A stretch of 64,000 nucleotides of DNA from Leptodontidium sp. MPI-SDFR-AT-0119 (lineage: Eukaryota > Ascomycota > Leotiomycetes > Helotiales > Leptodontidiaceae), in the NCBI GenBank assembly GCA_020726505.1, contig JAHLEZ010000021.1, positions 744,001-808,000 of the forward strand, read 5' to 3'. Within the stretch, counting starts at the first letter, position 1. Each line of letters starts with the position of its first letter. Position numbers and translations under genes: made by a program. The notes under the pieces were generated by a model that saw only the letters and a program-made list of their open reading frames with translations, was not told the origin of the DNA and did no database searches. Of the stretch, positions 33,779-45,294 are shown piece by piece.

Positions 33779-35134
33779 TAAGCAAGGCGCAATGTGGCAT
33801 GTTACGTTACGAATCTACGGATGTACAGGTCCGAAAGAAGTGTGCTCCCTGTCTTTCCTTGCAGGGTTTAATTTATGGGGTTAAACTGGATTGACTGGTG
33901 CCACTGTCACTCAAGTCAAAGTCTGTCAGGAGATCCGGTTCCCCTTTTGTAGTTCGGCCGCCCCCTACCAAGCAACGTGAGTACCAACTGCACAGACCAA
34001 TCATATCGCTAAATGTCCTTTAGCGTTATAATAATAATGCGAAAGTGCATCGCACACTATCTCCGGTGCCGCCTTTATTACAACTGAACTATTCCTTTTA
34101 TCCGCCGTTCACTTAAAGACTATCTATCCGACACGATAGTTGTAACGAGGGAGCGGGGTTACAGGGTGTAATTGTTTACTTTCAGGCTCGCGCAAATCTA
34201 GAACAGCCCTGCCATAACTACGGAGGTACAGCGGGTATATTGATTAGCAAGGAGGAACCCTTGCGTAAACAAAGCTTAATCCAGTCAAGCAATTTGAACG
34301 CACTAGGGACGTCATTTCCCTTTATTGCCACCTGTTGGTTGTTTGCGAGTAACCCTGTCCTTAACCCCAGAGCGGCGGCTTCACGGGCGTTTTCGGATGT
34401 TTACCGGCTTCCCCGGTGCCACCGCACCCCTGCAACGATCTTGTTTCATCCGAACCTCATATGAAGATCAGCCAATGGAATTTTACGTCGATTTTTCGAT
34501 TGTTACACTAGTGGTTGCGCGAATTCGTAGGACACCTGGTTTTACCACCCTCTTTTAAAGTCGCAACTCAACTCAAAACAAAAATTCTGAAGAGACAGAA
34601 TTCTTATTTATAGTTAGTTTAACACTTCTATAAATTTTTGTTTTGTGTATTAATGTTGTGGCGTGGCTAAAACCAAAGGGTATAAAATTCACTTGTCACA
34701 CGAATTGCTGCAGCTACTGGTGGTGGTGTTCTGTTATTGAGGCTGCATGAGCCAGTGGGTCGGTTAGAGTAGTGATTCGTTGGACCGGTAGTCTCAAAGC
34801 AATGCTCCAGCGTTTCGCAACCAACACAACGCCTAATACAGAAGCATCCGTTCGGTGTAGTATTGCCCCTCTCTGCAAGCATAATGAAAGAAGAATGCAT
34901 TCGACGGATGCAGAGTCTATCGAGTTTTATAATCTTTCTAGGATCTTTCTAGGATCTTTTCAATCTAAAGTTTAGCCTAAGTTGGCAAACTGTGCATGGA
35001 CTAATCAGTTGCCGAATCCCCGAAGAGCTTAGTCGAGGAAAATATAAATGATGAAAGATGCTCCTAGTGAACAGCAAAACAGAATACTGTTCATACATTC
35101 ACGAATCAATAGCAATATCCATCACTTCAAAGCC
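33779..35134. other. Intergenic sequence
   Basis: Normal composition and no supported gene. A TATAAAA lies near 34680 and an AATATAAAT at 35040-35048, the latter about 90 bp upstream of the next start codon. A short duplication (TCTTTCTAGGA twice in a row) lies at about 34933-34956. Confidence 0.45.
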
Positions 35135-36119
35135 ATGTTGCTCCCTCACTTTCTTGCTTCTATTGCATCCCTCCTAGCCCTCGTTAATGGCCCTGCAACC
35201 CCTTCCTCAGACGTTGCTGTCATTCCCAGGAAATCCACATCAGTTCGAGGTTTGACCACTGATTTGGTTGGTCCTCCGTTATGGACAACAAAGAACATTG
35301 CCCCAAGTCCCCTCGGCATAGACGCAGGTGCTCCAAACACTCAAGTCGTTCTTGCTGTTATTACTAGCAACACCGCTCTTGCAGGCGGCTTATGTGTAAT
35401 TGGTGTGATACCTGCTTGCATAGTCGGCGCTGCTGTAGCAGCCATCACAAACTTCTACCTCGTATATGCCGCCCTGGGAGTCACGGATAGCCCGGTTCGA
35501 CGCGATATTGCAGGGGTGACCCCAAATATCCACGAGTTGTGGTTGCCTAGCGAGTCGTCCTCAACGCTGTCAAAGCTGAAGGCCAACGCTACTGATGGAG
35601 TATGGACATCCATTGGAAACACGACGGTCAATGGTATATTCCATGAAGTGCATTTCCGACAGCTAGGGCCAATGCTAGGTGTCAAAGTTATCCAGAGTAC
35701 AGCGGGAGCCAAGGATAGGAGAGATGATACTGATGACGATGGGGGTTATGTTGCTGCTTACTTTTGGGAGGATAATAATCAACAAGCTTTTGTCTCGCCC
35801 AATTCCCAGCCTACATAACCATTACCCATGCCAAAGATTTATCGTCTACCCAGTATATATCAAAAACCAATCACTTGAATGGATTTTTAGTTGGAACGAC
35901 TGGAACTCAGCTCAAGTTCAACCCGCCGGCGAAGAAATTGGGAACTACATTGTTAGCACAAACGGACAGATCATTTGCGCAGATATTATCGATCAAGATG
36001 GGCCTATGAATGCAGGAGTAATGACTATGGATGATAATAATGATGAGTACGGTTTGACTCAATCACAATGGGCTTCTGCATTGTCAATTTGTCTTTCTGG
36101 AGATCCTAGCGTGCCTTGA
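35135..36119 (+). CDS. Probable secreted protein, reading frame split in two
   Basis: The ATG at 35135 follows AAAGCC and opens a signal peptide (MLLPHFLASIASLLALVNG, likely cleaved near residue 19). Further features are a hydrophobic Ala/Gly/Ile segment at about residues 78-120, then RRDIAGVTPNIHELWLPSES, DGVWTSIGNTTVNGIFHEVH and GGYVAAYFWEDNNQQAF. This first frame closes at 35818. A second frame one base off (about 35840-36119) continues in the same style: YIKNQSLEWIFSWNDWNSAQ, EEIGNYIVSTNGQIICADII, QSQWASALSICLSGDP. An intron near 35780-35840 is likely, but the only GT there (GTCTCG) is a poor donor and does not restore frame with the CAAAG acceptor. Either the junction is elsewhere or there is a frameshift. 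Function unknown; a small secreted or wall protein is possible. Confidence 0.55.
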
Positions 36120-36365
36120 ACTGTGGCGAGACGTGTTACGAACTTACGTAAGGCTTGAGGACCTTGGGCTCAGAGATCACATGATCACAGTAGAACCTCA
36201 AGCAGAAGTCAAGAAACAATAAAGGGTTAGCAATTGATACTTTGGGAAAATTACAAGTCTGAGGGAGGGATCCCGCGCCACTTGTGATTTGAGAGTAACC
36301 GCCCCGTCGGGCAAGAGCTGGTGCAGATGGCTGTTCATCGGTTTGTGAGCATGCAGTAGTGTGGG
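36120..36365. other. Intergenic sequence before the hAT element
   Basis: Normal composition, nothing recognised on either strand. Confidence 0.4.
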
Positions 36366-36375
36366 GGACAATATA

Positions 36376-36510
36376 CCGATATATCGATAAAATTTGATAT
36401 ATCGATATAATATGCTGGAACCCATATCGAGGCCGGTACAATATAAGAGATCTTATATCGCGCTAATAGAGCAATATATCGTGATATAATAATATATCGG
36501 TGAAGTTTTG
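36376..36510. repeat. ATATATCGAT palindromic repeat cluster at the hAT left end
   Basis: Several short palindromes and direct repeats occur: CGATATATCG, ATATATCGAT twice within 30 bases, CAATATATCGTGATATA and ATATATCGG. Subterminal repeats of this kind are transposase-binding sites in other hAT elements; their role here is inferred. Confidence 0.5.
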
Positions 36511-36702
36511 AGGGGTGGTTTTGAGGGTGCTGGATGTGAGGTTTGCCGTACTTCTAGCGGGAATGGAGGCTTCTGATTGGCTCGGGTACCAAATCCGCGG
36601 CTCTGATTGGCCTACGAGAAACCTTAATTCCAAGAGCCGCATGCCCCTTGCTTCCTCGTCAATTCTGAAGCTATCATCACTTATTTGATCAAATACTTGA
36701 TT

Positions 36703-37645
36703 ATGCCTCCTAACAACAAGCGCCAAAAGGTTCTTCCCTTTGCGCGGGCTGTTGTCACGCGTTCTACCAACGAGACTATTGTTTTAGATGATCAAAATGC
36801 ATCTGCAGAACCCTCAGCCGGCCCTTCCGAGTCAAATCCTTCTCCCTCTCCTGCTTCATCGTCACAAGGTACACCTTAACCAGAGGCTCTCCCTCGCGCC
36901 AAACTAGCCGCCAGATTGTCGTGGATGTATCGGCATATGCCAGATGAGGATGTGCAAACCATGTACTTTCACAAATACTCCGGGAAGCCAGAGTAGCGCT
37001 GTCGATACTGCAATAAGTCCTACGCTCTCTTAGGAAGCACTAGTGGTCCTGGAGCACACCTTGAAATCGCACATAAGCTCCCACGCGATTCTCCACGTAC
37101 GGCAAAAGCTTAGAATATCAAACACTCTTTAGAAATAGCATTTGCTCAAGCTGCTGCCAATCCTCAGAAGCGACGACGACATGACACCGAAACTATCGAC
37201 TAAGACAAGTTAAAGGCTTTGTGGACGAGGTGCTTGGTCTCCTGCAACTTGTCCTTTCGTATGATAGAGAATACTGAATTCCGTGCCTTTATCAGATATC
37301 TCAACGGAGACGCCGAAGAGTTGCTAGCTAAAGATCCCTCAACAATTCGGCTTTGGATAATGCGCCAATACAAAGGACTGAAGATCAACACTATCATTCC
37401 GATACTTCAGAAGGCTCTCTCGAAGATACATATCTCCTGCGACCTTTGGACCTCTCTTAACGGCTTTTATATACTCGGAATCACGGCACAATTCGTTAAC
37501 GAAGATGGAGAGTTGCGTAGTCATGTGTTGGCCCTTCGAGAGATAGAAGAACATACTGGTGTGGACCTTACTGAAGTGGTATATTCCGTCATCTGCGAGT
37601 ATAAGATTGAGAAGATTCTGGGGTATTTTGTTATGGATAATACTC
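36703..37645 (+). pseudogene. hAT transposase with BED-type zinc finger, N-terminal two thirds
   Basis: One frame from ATG at 36703 carries four stops (36877, 36994, 37111, 37201), each TAA or TAG and consistent with CAA or CAG changed by RIP. The N-terminus is Ser/Pro-rich. A BED-like finger reads CRYCNKSYAL...HLEIAHK at about 36998-37080. The core includes ENTEFRAFIRYLN, KIHISCDLWTSLNGFYILGI, ELRSHVLALREIEEHTG and ILGYFVMDN, all typical of fungal hAT transposases. The reading is lost right after MDN, before the remaining catalytic residues and the dimerisation domain. Confidence 0.75.
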
Positions 37646-37957
37646 CTGTTTTGCGTTCGGATCCATGCCGTGATCCAGGTACTGGCGAACAACACTAGGC
37701 TGCTGTCCATTCTCGCCGGGCAGAGACTCTACAGCATCTTCCGTTATGTGAGCACCGGCATCAAACAGCGCGGTCACAATGTCTGCATACACCTTCGCAC
37801 TTGCCCGGGCTGTCGCAAGATCAAGTCCCTCTTCGAGATTTTTGGCAGCCAGCCGGCCGCTTGCGATGACTTCTTTCGCCTCCCGCAGTTCGCCTTCGTG
37901 GCATGCATCAAGAAACGCCTGGGCAAAGGCTTCGGCCAAATCTTCCTCAGTTGACAT
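37646..37957 (-). pseudogene. 5' end of an ankyrin-repeat-type gene, cut at the hAT junction
   Basis: ATG at 37957 opens MSTEEDLAEAFAQAFLDACH, then GELREAKEVIASGRL, ALFDAGAHITEDAVESLPG and QYLDHGMDPNA. ALFDAGAHI and YLDHGMDPNA are ankyrin-repeat-like (LLxxGADxN). After DPNA the homology ends and the sequence is that of the hAT element in the opposite direction, so only about 100 residues of the gene are left. Composition is GC-rich and free of RIP. Confidence 0.6.
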
Positions 37958-38310
37958 GATAGCGGTGACCGCAGGTGGGTGAGAATTTTCAATAAGTAGA
38001 CTATATAGCTGAAACTTTCTGCGTGGAGCAACAACCCGGAATGGTCCGCAAGGTCGTCAGGTAGGAGATTTGCTGTTTCCCTGGAAGAGAATGAGAAAAA
38101 AAAAAGGGGGGGGGAGTAACGAGCAGAGTGTCGCTGGCTTGGATTAACGAGCCTGGAGGCACGGGTCTGTGTGTGGTCTAGAAGCGGTTTGACCAGGCAC
38201 TTACAGGCTTAGAAAATACAAAGTAGGCGAGTTCACGCTTAAATATATCAATGAACGCTTAATCGTTCTGCTTTATTATTGAAACATACGATAAAGAAGA
38301 AGTATATCTG
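37958..38310. other. Upstream flank of the ankyrin-type fragment and edge of the second nest
   Basis: A run of A followed by G lies at about 38096-38116. The composition shifts to the TpA-rich state between about 38200 and 38370. No gene is recognised. Confidence 0.4.
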
Positions 38311-38589
38311 TAATGGCACGTGCCCTAGCGCTTACTCCCTATATATGCGTGTAGAGTGGGGAAGAGATAACCTTCCCTCCTTAGTAATTAGCTTCTATAT
38401 TATATAGTATTACTAGCTATTATCTAGTGCCTCTCTAGCTATTCTATTGTACTAAGTCACCTTAGCGTGCTAGTAATTATTATATTCTAATTGCTTTCTC
38501 TTACCGCTGGCCTAACTATTGCACGATAGTTTAAGCTAGAGAACCCTTATTCGCGGCGCCCGGTAGCCCTAGACTATAGGTAACCCCTC

Positions 38590-39690
38590 TTATAGACTAA
38601 AGAAGGTTTAAAGATACACTAGCTATTAATCTACAAGCGATATAAGAGTAAATTAAGACCCTTAAGGAGAAGAACGATGCCCTCGATAGCTTTATTATCG
38701 AATATCGCCGGATATACGGTGATAACTTTAACTAATACCCCCCGAACGGAGGGAAAGGACATAGCGACTCTAGTAAATAAGGCCTAGAGGTAGTATAAAT
38801 ACTACGGAAGATCGCTCGTTAGTCGCCGAAGAGTCTCGGGCTCCTCGCCGAGAAAAGGGGAAATATATAATTCTATTAGAATATAAAGAGAAGAATTAGC
38901 GAGAGTTAATAGAATATTTATAAGCCTGTAATTATGTCTTTAATTACGATAGTAAAGGGTTCCTTATTAATATAGTTAAGATTAAGTGGGCAGCGACATT
39001 ACTTTATAAAGAACCGGCGAATACTTAAGAAAGGTTTAAGAAGTATAATCTTAATACCCTTAATATAATAACTTAAGAGTCTTATAAGGAGTTTTTGGCG
39101 AACCTCTAGTTACTCTTTGTCTCGAGACAAGTAACTAACTCTTACGCCTATAAGACAGCTCGATAGAGACTTAGCTAACTTATCCTCGAATTTATTAACT
39201 ATCTCGAGGGAAAGGAAGAATAACTTGAGCTATTTACTTAATATTAATTACGAGATATCCTCTTTAATAAGATCTGACTAGAGATTCGCTAGAGAATCGT
39301 TAAGAATAAACAAGTTAATAAACTATAAATAAAGAAGGATGTCATTTTAATAATAGCCCTTTAAGAAGTATATACTTTGCCTAAAGGAAATAATAATAAT
39401 AAGAGACTTAAGGAGCTAGAAGATAAAAAAGGAGAGTCTTCTTAAAAAGCCCTGCGAAAGACTAGCGATAAGCAAGAGAGTCCCCGCCCTAATCGATCCG
39501 GATTAAGAAGAGGTAACCTTAATAAAACCTTAGTACGAGGGAGATATAAAGGGTTTAATAAGTTAAAGACTTAATACTTTAAGTATTAAGAGCTTAGCTA
39601 TTACGCTAATAAATGCCTTAAAGTAAATAATAAAGGCTCACTAGACAAGAACTAAAAGAACGCCTGACTCGCGGCTGCGTTTATATCTCC
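38590..39690 (+). pseudogene. G gag
   Basis: Fragments include KTLKEKNDALDSFIIEYRRI and FNQYPPNGGKGHSDS. Near 39575 a degenerate zinc knuckle reads YFKYQELSYYANKCLK, where CFKC...GHYANKC is expected; the lost Cys and Gly/His positions are RIP-type changes. Confidence 0.55.
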
Positions 39691-39729
39691 CTTAAGATTA
39701 TTAAGTAAAAGGATAGAAATTTAATTAAA

Positions 39730-41226
39730 GATACTAGTGAGCGGAGAGTAAAAGGACCTCACTGCCTTTATTAATAGTAAGGCAAAAGATAATTTTGTCT
39801 TAAGACTAATAATAAAAGAGTGTAATTTATAACTTACTAATAAAAGGCCGAAGACATTTTAGACATTACTTAAGAACGAAAGTATTATTTACGGCACCGC
39901 GCTCGCTTAAGTAAAGATTACTAATACCCTTAGATAAACTAAGCTAGATACGCTCTGGCTAAGGGTTATTAATATACTGGGCATTGATTTAATTTTAAGG
40001 TGGCCTTAATTAGGATATTAATCCTTAGATTAGTTTTAAAATAAAACAATAGAGGTACTTATATTAACTAAATAATACTTATAATCTTAGTATTATAAAG
40101 CCGTATAAATTCTCTTAACTTGTTTAGAAGAAAAAGTCCCTTACGTATACTATAATACTTAACTTAAATATATTACGCCTACTAGACGTTAATAATATAC
40201 TTATTATCCCTTAAGAGTACCGTGAGTTTAAAGATGTCTTCTTAGAGGAAAAGGGGAATTAATTACTCTCTTTAAAGGGTCAGTAATATATTATTAACTT
40301 AAAGCTAAATGCGAGACTATTATATTCCCTTATTTATAACCTCTCCGAAATAAAGTTAAAGGTTCTCCGGGAATACTTTAAGTCCTCTAAAGTAAAAGGA
40401 TAAATATAAAAAAGTAAGAGCCTAATTAGCGCCTTGATTCTCTTTGTGTTAAAGAAAGATAGTGGCCTCCGATTATATGTCGACTATCGAACTTTAAATA
40501 AGATTATAGTTAAAGACTAGTACCTCCTACCTTTAATTAATAAAACACTAAATAGACTCTAGGATAAGAAGGTCTTTATTAGTCTAAATTTATAGAATAT
40601 ATACTACTGTATTAGAATTAAGGCGGGAAATAAGTAAAAGACTACTTTTCACACTTAATACAGGCATTACGAGTATTAAGTTATATTATTTAGGCTATTT
40701 AATATACTAGTGACGTTTTAAGTATATATTAACGACGCGCTAGCGGGACTTATAGACGTTATTTATGTTATTTACTTTGACGATATCCTTGTATATTCAG
40801 TAGACCCGGCTTAATATATAGACTATGTCCGCTAGGTCCTTGAGAGGCTACGACAAGTAAATCTCTTTATTAAGCTGTCGAAATACTTGTTTAGTATTAA
40901 GAGTGTAAAGTTCTTAGGCTATATTATATCCCTTACTAAGGTATTAATAAAGCAAAGCTAAGTAAATACTATTAGGGAATAGCTAGAGCCCGAGAGTGTT
41001 AAAGATATTTAAGTCTTTATTAAGTTCGCTAACTTTTACTAACACTTTATTATAAGTTTCTCGGCGATTACCCGGCTATTAATAAGTTTAATAAGAAGTA
41101 AAAAGAAAGGGCAACTTGCCTTTACTTTTCACTAGGGAACTACTAAGTAAGAGGCTTTTAACGTATTAAAAGATGTATTTATATTAGCCCCTTTTCTTAT
41201 ATACTTTAACTTAAAAAAGCCTATAA
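39730..41226 (+). pseudogene. G protease and reverse transcriptase
   Basis: Protease: LTAFINSKAKDNFVL near 39760 (IDSGA expected). Reverse transcriptase: DSGLRLYVDYRTLNKIIVKD near 40450, VIYFDDILVYS near 40770, and FIKFANFYQHFIISFSAITR near 41020. The YFDDILVYS form is typical of Gypsy. The frame is cut at 41226 by A2 in the connection/RNase H region. Confidence 0.75.
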
Positions 41227-41528
41227 TGTTACGGCTGGCAAGAGGTTGATACGGCGAGTTGACTCTAACTGTGTATTTGGGCCTCTAGTTACGCTCAGAA
41301 TCGAGAAGAAAAGACAAGGAGGAAAAGAGAGCTCTCCGTAAGGGGGAGCTCGAGTATAAATATATAAAGGACCCTCTTAATAAGGCCTAGCGTAGTCGAG
41401 TGCCATTCACGTCAACATGTCGCAGGCTCGCCTCTTAGTCTTCCCTATTAGGCTTAGCGCCGTCGTATAGCCAGCGATACTACGAGCCTATATCGGTTAA
41501 AATACGAGGCGCATCGTAGGTCGTAATA
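41227..41528 (-). repeat. 3' LTR of A2
   Basis: 302 bp. Adjacent on the inside is a C run with CTCCT (a G-rich polypurine tract on the minus strand, 41529-41544), confirming the minus orientation. Confidence 0.9.
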
Positions 41529-42288
41529 TTACCCCCCCCCTCCTAAAAAACTGCGTCCGCGCAGTTATAGCCATAACTATATCGTCTTTTAAGTTGTTAT
41601 AGTCGTCAATACTAGCGTTATAAGCCTTTAGCCACTTTAAGAGAGCTCTCGGCGAGCCCTTAGCGTTAAGATACTTTAAGTAGAACCGTTTAATTATATA
41701 CAGAGCTATTATAATATCTAAGTATAAGTACTACTTTAAGTCTTCGTTAGCGCCTAGCCACTTAATGTGATAGAATAGTTTATTTCGTATAACCTTAGAG
41801 CTAAGGATGCCTTTAATTTCCCACTTATTCTACTTAAGTAGTAGTTAAATAAGTGCCGGCGTAGTTCTAGCTTGTCCTAGTAAGGGGTTATCGACGTACT
41901 TGTAAAGTGAGTGTAAGTGGAAGACGGGGTGAATTAACTAGTCCTTTAGTAACTCAACTTTCTAACTCTCTCCTTCCCTAGCGATTACCTTAATAGGGCC
42001 GTATTACTTGTTAGACAACTTCCTTAAAGGTCGGTTAACGTTCTAGTTCCGAGTATCGACTAGTATTAAGTCGCTAACGTCTTAATCGACGGCGCGTCGC
42101 CCATAATTTATTAGTTATTTTATTTTCTTTTATTAATCTTTTAAGGACGATTGTGCCACTTTTATAACTTCCTTTATTTATAAAGCTACTTATAAAGCCT
42201 CCTCGCGATTAAGTTTCTCTATTACTATAGCCGGCGGCTTTAAGTTAACTAAGTCCTAAGAAGTCCTTAGCTTAACGCCGTTAAGTAA
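41529..42288 (-). pseudogene. A2 integrase C-terminus and chromodomain-like end
   Basis: The minus strand mirrors the 3' end of A1 pol (21180-21940), including the closing Asp-rich segment just inside the polypurine tract. Interrupted at 42288 by element C; the rest of pol lies to the right of 54361. Confidence 0.7.
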
Positions 42289-42573
42289 TGTGGTGGGGAA
42301 GGCTCTGGTAGCTCCTTTGTCACCTGACCGGATAGGCTCTTTCCACATAAAAGGGTTCATTACTTGAAAACAACTCAATAACCAAGAACTTTTCATAGAT
42401 ATTATCTAATACACTTTTTTTCTCCTCCCCTCCCTCGACTTGTTATACTTTTTGGATATGTATTATCTTTAGATTTGATCAATCCGCGATTTCCTACACT
42501 TAGAGTCTCCCCTCGTACTTTATTATATGTTACCCTCTTGTTGTGTAGTTTATTAGGCTTTTTCCCTCCCACA
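42289..42573 (+). repeat. 5' LTR of C
   Basis: 285 bp; the region after it (TTTTTGGTGACTAACGCAAGG) would hold the primer-binding site, with TGGTGACTAACG complementary to an unidentified tRNA 3' end. Confidence 0.88.
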
Positions 42574-43413
42574 TATTTTTGGTGACTAACGCAAGGAGTG
42601 AGTTTAGTACGAGGAAATAAAACTAGGTAAGTTATGCGGAAAAGGCCCTTTATGTTAATCACAAGCGTTTAAGGAGAATTAAGAAACGACAACTGCTTAA
42701 ACTAAGGGACTTATTTAGTTAGTAACTCCTCAGCCTTCGAAAGCAAAAACAATAGATATAGAGGCACAAGTATACGACAGAGAGAGCAGAGAGACACGAG
42801 GGAAGCAAGTGAACTTTTATAATACGTGGGGACACTTGGAGTACTAGAAAATCTCTTCTCTCTTAGCTCGAGGCTCTGTGCCCGCCATTCCGAAGACTTG
42901 TGCTTTACTATTTCACAATACTTCTTACAGTGATACGAGGCCTTATAGTATTAGACCGCTAAAGCCTGATATTATGAGGTACCGAGATTATTATGTGAGA
43001 AGTTAACTGAAGTATTATAAGTCGTGCTCTTTAGTTCGTCAACTGAAGGCCGAAGTCTTACTTAGAGATTCGGCGGAAGTGTGTTTTAGGCTAGTCTAGA
43101 ACTAGGCCTTAGTTATCTTTTTAGCGTTATTTAATTTCTATTTACCCCTTGTTTATTGATTTGAACCCTCTGTAATTTCGGTGTATAAGGCCTAAGGCGT
43201 AGGCTGAGACCTCGCTAGAAGAGCCTATTGTTTGGCCCTTCGCTTAGAGAGGCGAGGCCTTGAATTCTTGTTTCTAGGGGGACGTTTCTTTACTTTCTTT
43301 ATATAATAATATAATACTTATATATATTAAATCTTTTGTTACTTTCATTGCTTTCAATTAAACGACTATATATATTCTTTTAAAAACCTCAAATCACATT
43401 TAATTCACTAATA

Positions 43414-45294
43414 ATGTCCGGCTACAGTAAACTAAACAACGCTAATAATTAGAAGGGGGCTCCCTTTATCGACACCCTAGGACCTGCCACTGGAAGTAAC
43501 TTTGGGACGATTGCAGGCGTTGGGCCTAGCGCTTCCTATGATTTAGGGACCTCTGATGGGGGTTCTACCCCTTATGACAATAACACTTTCTAGAGCTTGT
43601 TAAATAATAAGAAGGGGAAAGGGAAAGGCAAAGGGAAGGGGTCTAGTAATGCCGGACTAAGTAACTTAGCTCCCCCTGCTAATATCGCTGAACTTGCCGC
43701 TCCTAACTCGACCCCGGCTATTACTACAAATAATCTCAAGAATATTAAGGTCTACGTCAGTTAACTGATGTTAATCCCTGGATTCCTGAATGCTCTTATT
43801 TTCAACGGCATCGACGTCAGCACCTACTTTCGGACCCTTGACAGATACTTCGCAAGTTATATAGTTACTAACGACCGGGAGAAGAAGGAATAGGTAGTCG
43901 ACTATGTAACCCCTTCTCAAGCGTGGAATATTTGGAAGCTCCTTAGCTTCAAAACCAGAATATACGTTAGCCTTAAGAAGGAAGTGAAGTAAGATTATTA
44001 GGCCGACGACAGTGAGTATCGTTTGTATACGAATACTTACTTAGACTTACTAGAGTAAGATTTCAAAGATGCTTAAATTGACGGCTAACCTTCCTTAGAT
44101 TAATGCCGGAAGTTCTTTAGGGCTTTTAGAGAAGTAGCCCTAAACTGCGTCGACCGAGGTAATCTCACTAAAAAGTAAGCGTCGACTCGATTCATACTTA
44201 TACTCCCCTAAAGCCTTTGGAATAAGGCTATGTAAGTTGCCTCTAAGAATAGAGAGTCGTTAAAAGACTTCAAGACGGATGCGTTCGACGACATTTATAG
44301 CGCTATTAAAGCCTAACTTAATTCGGAACGAGACTTGTATGTTATTGTAGAGGAGTAGGGTATTACAAACCACTGATGGATGTAAGTAAGTCGGCCTAAT
44401 ATCTTCGCTGAGACGTCTGATTACTGGGAGGAGAGGGTTCAGCCTGCGTTTATGGCTATATAGGGCTAGTCGACCTGAGTATTACTATTATAATACCCGA
44501 ATTTCCTGGGCTATAGAGATAACGCCTTAGGTAAAGAGATTCGCAAGGCCTTTAAGAGACAGGACAGAGAAGTTATGGCTAACTTAGACTTTGTGTTTCT
44601 TTTAACTTTGCAAAAGATCGCTAGAGACCCTGAGAGTATTATAGACAGAGACCTAGAGAACGTTTATAACGGTCTAGGGTATATAAAGATCCTTGCGGTA
44701 GTAGTTGAGAGAGCCACGAACGCTAAATACACGGCCGAGATAAATATCTTGCGATTTACTAAAGAGGCTTAAGAGGTAGCTAGCGTTAGTTATAGGACTA
44801 GTTATTTTAACTTTATTGCTTATAACAAGAAGGCAAGAGATAATTATGAGTGCCGGTGGTGTATAAATCGTTAGGAGCCTGGGATGAGACCTTAAGTACG
44901 ACATGAGTTTATGAATTAATGTTTTAATTATAAGAAGTTTATAGGTCTTGGGGTAATTTATGAAGTAGAGGATAATGGCTATATTTATATAGGACCTTGG
45001 GAAGAAGGGAAAAAGTCGTACCCTGTATAGTTTCTTATTGATGGGAGACTTAGACGAGAGTATATCTTCTCTCGTGTGTTGAATAGTTAATACTCTTTTG
45101 ATCCCGAACGTAGAGTACAGGCGGTTAAAGAGTTACTAATATTATAGTTAGAAGCGGCGCTTGTAAGAGAGAAGGGAGTAACTTCTGTAATTAATTGCAT
45201 CGAATTCATCGATGAGCCTATCGACGCCGGCGAGTCTGTTATTTTATAGTAGTGGGACTGTTCTGAAGAGTAAATCGTCCAAGTCTAAGCTCTC
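43414..45294 (+). pseudogene. C gag
   Basis: ATG at 43414 opens MSGYSKLNNANN, then GAPFIDTLGPATGSNFGTIA, a Lys/Gly tract (KKGKGKGKGKGS) and LIFNGIDVSTYFRTLDRYFA, the FNGxDVxxF segment found at the start of Gypsy gag. Stops occur mostly at Gln (TAG) and sometimes Trp positions. A well-preserved segment at 44575-44772 starts MANLDFVFLLTLQKIARDPE. The 3' limit is approximate. Confidence 0.65.

Larger units (their letters stand above)
36366..37655 (+). mobile_element. Truncated hAT-type DNA transposon
   Basis: A left end rich in ATATATCGAT repeats (36376-36510) leads into a plus-strand hAT transposase that stops abruptly within the catalytic core at about 37645, where sequence of an ankyrin-type gene begins on the other strand. 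No right end or 8-bp duplication can be found, so the exact left boundary is also an estimate. It is mildly RIP-altered compared with the two nests. Confidence 0.65.

Noticed and set aside
36366..36510. CRISPR-like array of short repeats
   Set aside because: The units are overlapping AT-rich palindromes without spacers of constant length, and the genome is eukaryotic.
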